From positions 1 to 7,724 of the forward strand of contig SKRK01000369.1 in assembly GCA_007118525.1 (NCBI GenBank): 7,724 nt of DNA, given 5' to 3'. A program made the translations under genes and the position numbers. This document shows positions 6,669 to 7,724 of this stretch, in pieces (position 1 is the first letter of the stretch; every line of letters begins with the position of its first letter). The notes beneath the pieces were generated by a model that saw only the letters and a program-made list of their open reading frames with translations, searched no databases and was not told the origin of the DNA. This stretch comes from Balneolaceae bacterium. GTDB lineage: Bacteria > Bacteroidota > Rhodothermia > Balneolales > Balneolaceae.

Positions 6669-7724
6669 TTAGGGGATTATAAAGAACTGTAAATCCATAA
6701 CATTGTTGCCGGTTGGCCCGGTTATAATATGGCCGCTTGTCTTTTTAAAGAAATTGTAGCTGTCGCTGTTTTTAAGATATGCGTCGGGGTCTACTCCCAT
6801 CCGGATCGCCTTTTCTGCCGTTTGATGATCCACAACAGCGCCGGCGGCATCTGTGGGCCCGTCAATCCCGTCTGTTCCTGCACTCAGAAATATGAGTTCT
6901 CTTTCTGCTCCTTTTAATCTTTTCGCTATTCGCAAAGCAAGTTCCTGGTTACGACCGCCTTTACCTTCTCCCTTTACATCCACAGTGCACTCTCCATAGA
7001 ATATGAAAGCAGTGGATTCTGTTGCACTATCTATCTCGTCAGAGACGCTGCTCATAATGTGATCCTCCAACTGTTCAATGGGGCCCGACCAGGGCGAATT
7101 ATCCAGATTTACACGAAACCCTTCAGCTTTAAACCGCTGCGCGGTCTCCTCTGCTACAATTCTTGCCGATGAGATGATATACGTCTGGTGCTGTTTGATA
7201 TCCGCAGTACGAAGACGCCCCTCATTCTTCTCTTTCTCGACACCATTTTTGATGTGGCTTTTCACCGTTTTCGGAAGGTCGTCCCAAAGCTTGTAGCTGT
7301 TTAAGATATCCATTGCTTTTTCAGGAGAGATCTCCTGGGGTATGGTTGGCCCGCTGCCAATATCCCTGGTATCATCGTTTGGCACATCAGAGATGATCAG
7401 GTCGATAAGCTGTACGTGTTGATAGTGTTTAAGCAGCTTCCCACCCTTTACGTCAGAAATGGCTTTTCTCACTGTATTTATCTGATCTATTGCGGCCCCT
7501 GAGGCGACCAGTAATTTATAAACCCCGGTTAAATCTGACTCAGAAATCCCATCGGCCGGTTTACAAAGCAGGGCAGAGGTGCCACCCGAAATCAGGTTAA
7601 GAACAATAGAGCCGGATGGAATTGATTGAATAAATGTTATTAATCGCTCCGTTGCTTCGAGTGATTTACGGTCGGGATAAGGATGAGAGCCTTTTAAAAG
7701 CGTTACCTTCTGAGTGGAGTGAAG
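6669..7724 (-). CDS. Glycerate 2-kinase, MOFRL/DUF4147 family (5' end beyond the window)
   Basis: Cytosolic enzyme that phosphorylates D-glycerate with ATP to 2-phospho-D-glycerate (EC 2.7.1.165), feeding glycerate from serine, glyoxylate or sugar-acid breakdown into lower glycolysis. The frame is open without a stop from 6672 to the last base, giving 351 visible residues of a family usually 420-450 aa; roughly 70-100 N-terminal residues are missing. Numbered from the window edge: SHPYPD (13-18), LISGGTSALL (44-53), INTVRKAISDVKGGK (82-96), ISDV with the IGSGPT loop (111-127), GKGGRNQELAL (254-264), SAGTDGIDGPTDAAG (281-295) and TGPTGNNVMDL (335-345). The first four lie in the DUF4147 N-terminal domain and the last three in the MOFRL C-terminal domain. 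The GTG at 7472 is an ordinary Val codon inside the conserved TVRKAIS segment, not a start. A hydroxypyruvate reductase label is sometimes attached to this family (TtuD), but the motifs are those of the kinase. Confidence 0.95.
   Translation of the reverse strand, partial: LHSTQKVTLLKGSHPYPDRKSLEATERLITFIQSIPSGSIVLNLISGGTSALLCKPADGISESDLTGVYKLLVASGAAIDQINTVRKAISDVKGGKLLKHYQHVQLIDLIISDVPNDDTRDIGSGPTIPQEISPEKAMDILNSYKLWDDLPKTVKSHIKNGVEKEKNEGRLRTADIKQHQTYIISSARIVAEETAQRFKAEGFRVNLDNSPWSGPIEQLEDHIMSSVSDEIDSATESTAFIFYGECTVDVKGEGKGGRNQELALRIAKRLKGAERELIFLSAGTDGIDGPTDAAGAVVDHQTAEKAIRMGVDPDAYLKNSDSYNFFKKTSGHIITGPTGNNVMDLQFFIIP

Noticed and set aside
6651..6670. Possible terminator after glycerate kinase (AGAATTCT palindrome followed by a run of six T on the minus strand)
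   Set aside because: The palindrome has no loop, so it cannot form a usable RNA hairpin, and it is A/T-rich. The T-run alone is not evidence of termination.
1..7724. Mobile elements, CRISPR, tRNA/rRNA, toxin-antitoxin or defence systems
   Set aside because: No long direct or terminal repeats, transposase or integrase motifs, repeat-spacer pattern, RNA gene or defence-type gene pair was seen. The UvrD-like helicase has standard repair-helicase architecture with the C-terminal Tudor-like module and no nuclease fusion or defence partner.

Overview
The window carries a compact, entirely minus-strand block of chromosomal genes from what is most likely a member of the Bacteroidota/FCB group. A Balneolia- or Rhodothermia-like marine lineage is my best guess. 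The grounds are the long Lon with an acidic N-terminal lead-in, an outer-membrane beta-barrel protein of the Bacteroidota PorV/DUF5723-like kind, A/T-rich start regions without a well-placed Shine-Dalgarno, and moderate GC content. No 16S or other decisive marker is present, so the taxonomy is inference.

Layout in the direction of transcription (right to left). (1) From the right edge to 6669 lies a 5'-truncated glycerate 2-kinase (MOFRL/DUF4147 family); its frame is open to the last base of the window. (2) A 100-bp gap precedes a complete UvrD/PcrA-type superfamily 1 DNA helicase (6568 to 4286) with all helicase motifs and the C-terminal Tudor-like domain. (3) A secreted, probably outer-membrane beta-barrel protein (4299 to 2743) follows, overlapping the helicase stop by 14 bp. 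(4) A 158-bp gap precedes a complete ATP-dependent Lon protease (2584 to 44). (5) Eighteen bases after the lon stop, an ATG in the same frame opens what looks like the next gene (25 to 1), of which only eight codons are visible.

How they relate: helicase and barrel gene are probably co-transcribed and may be translationally coupled, although their functions are unrelated (DNA repair versus cell envelope). Lon probably has its own promoter in the 158-bp gap and may be co-transcribed with the partial gene after it. Glycerate kinase feeds glycerate into lower glycolysis as 2-phosphoglycerate and has no evident link to the others.

I looked on both strands for mobile elements, CRISPR arrays, tRNA/rRNA genes, toxin-antitoxin pairs and defence genes and found none. 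The plus-strand open frames are antisense shadows of the four genes. There is no stretch above 300 bp without a gene. I do not see a previously undescribed system here; the observations worth a second look concern gene boundaries, leader regions and the uncharacterised barrel protein.
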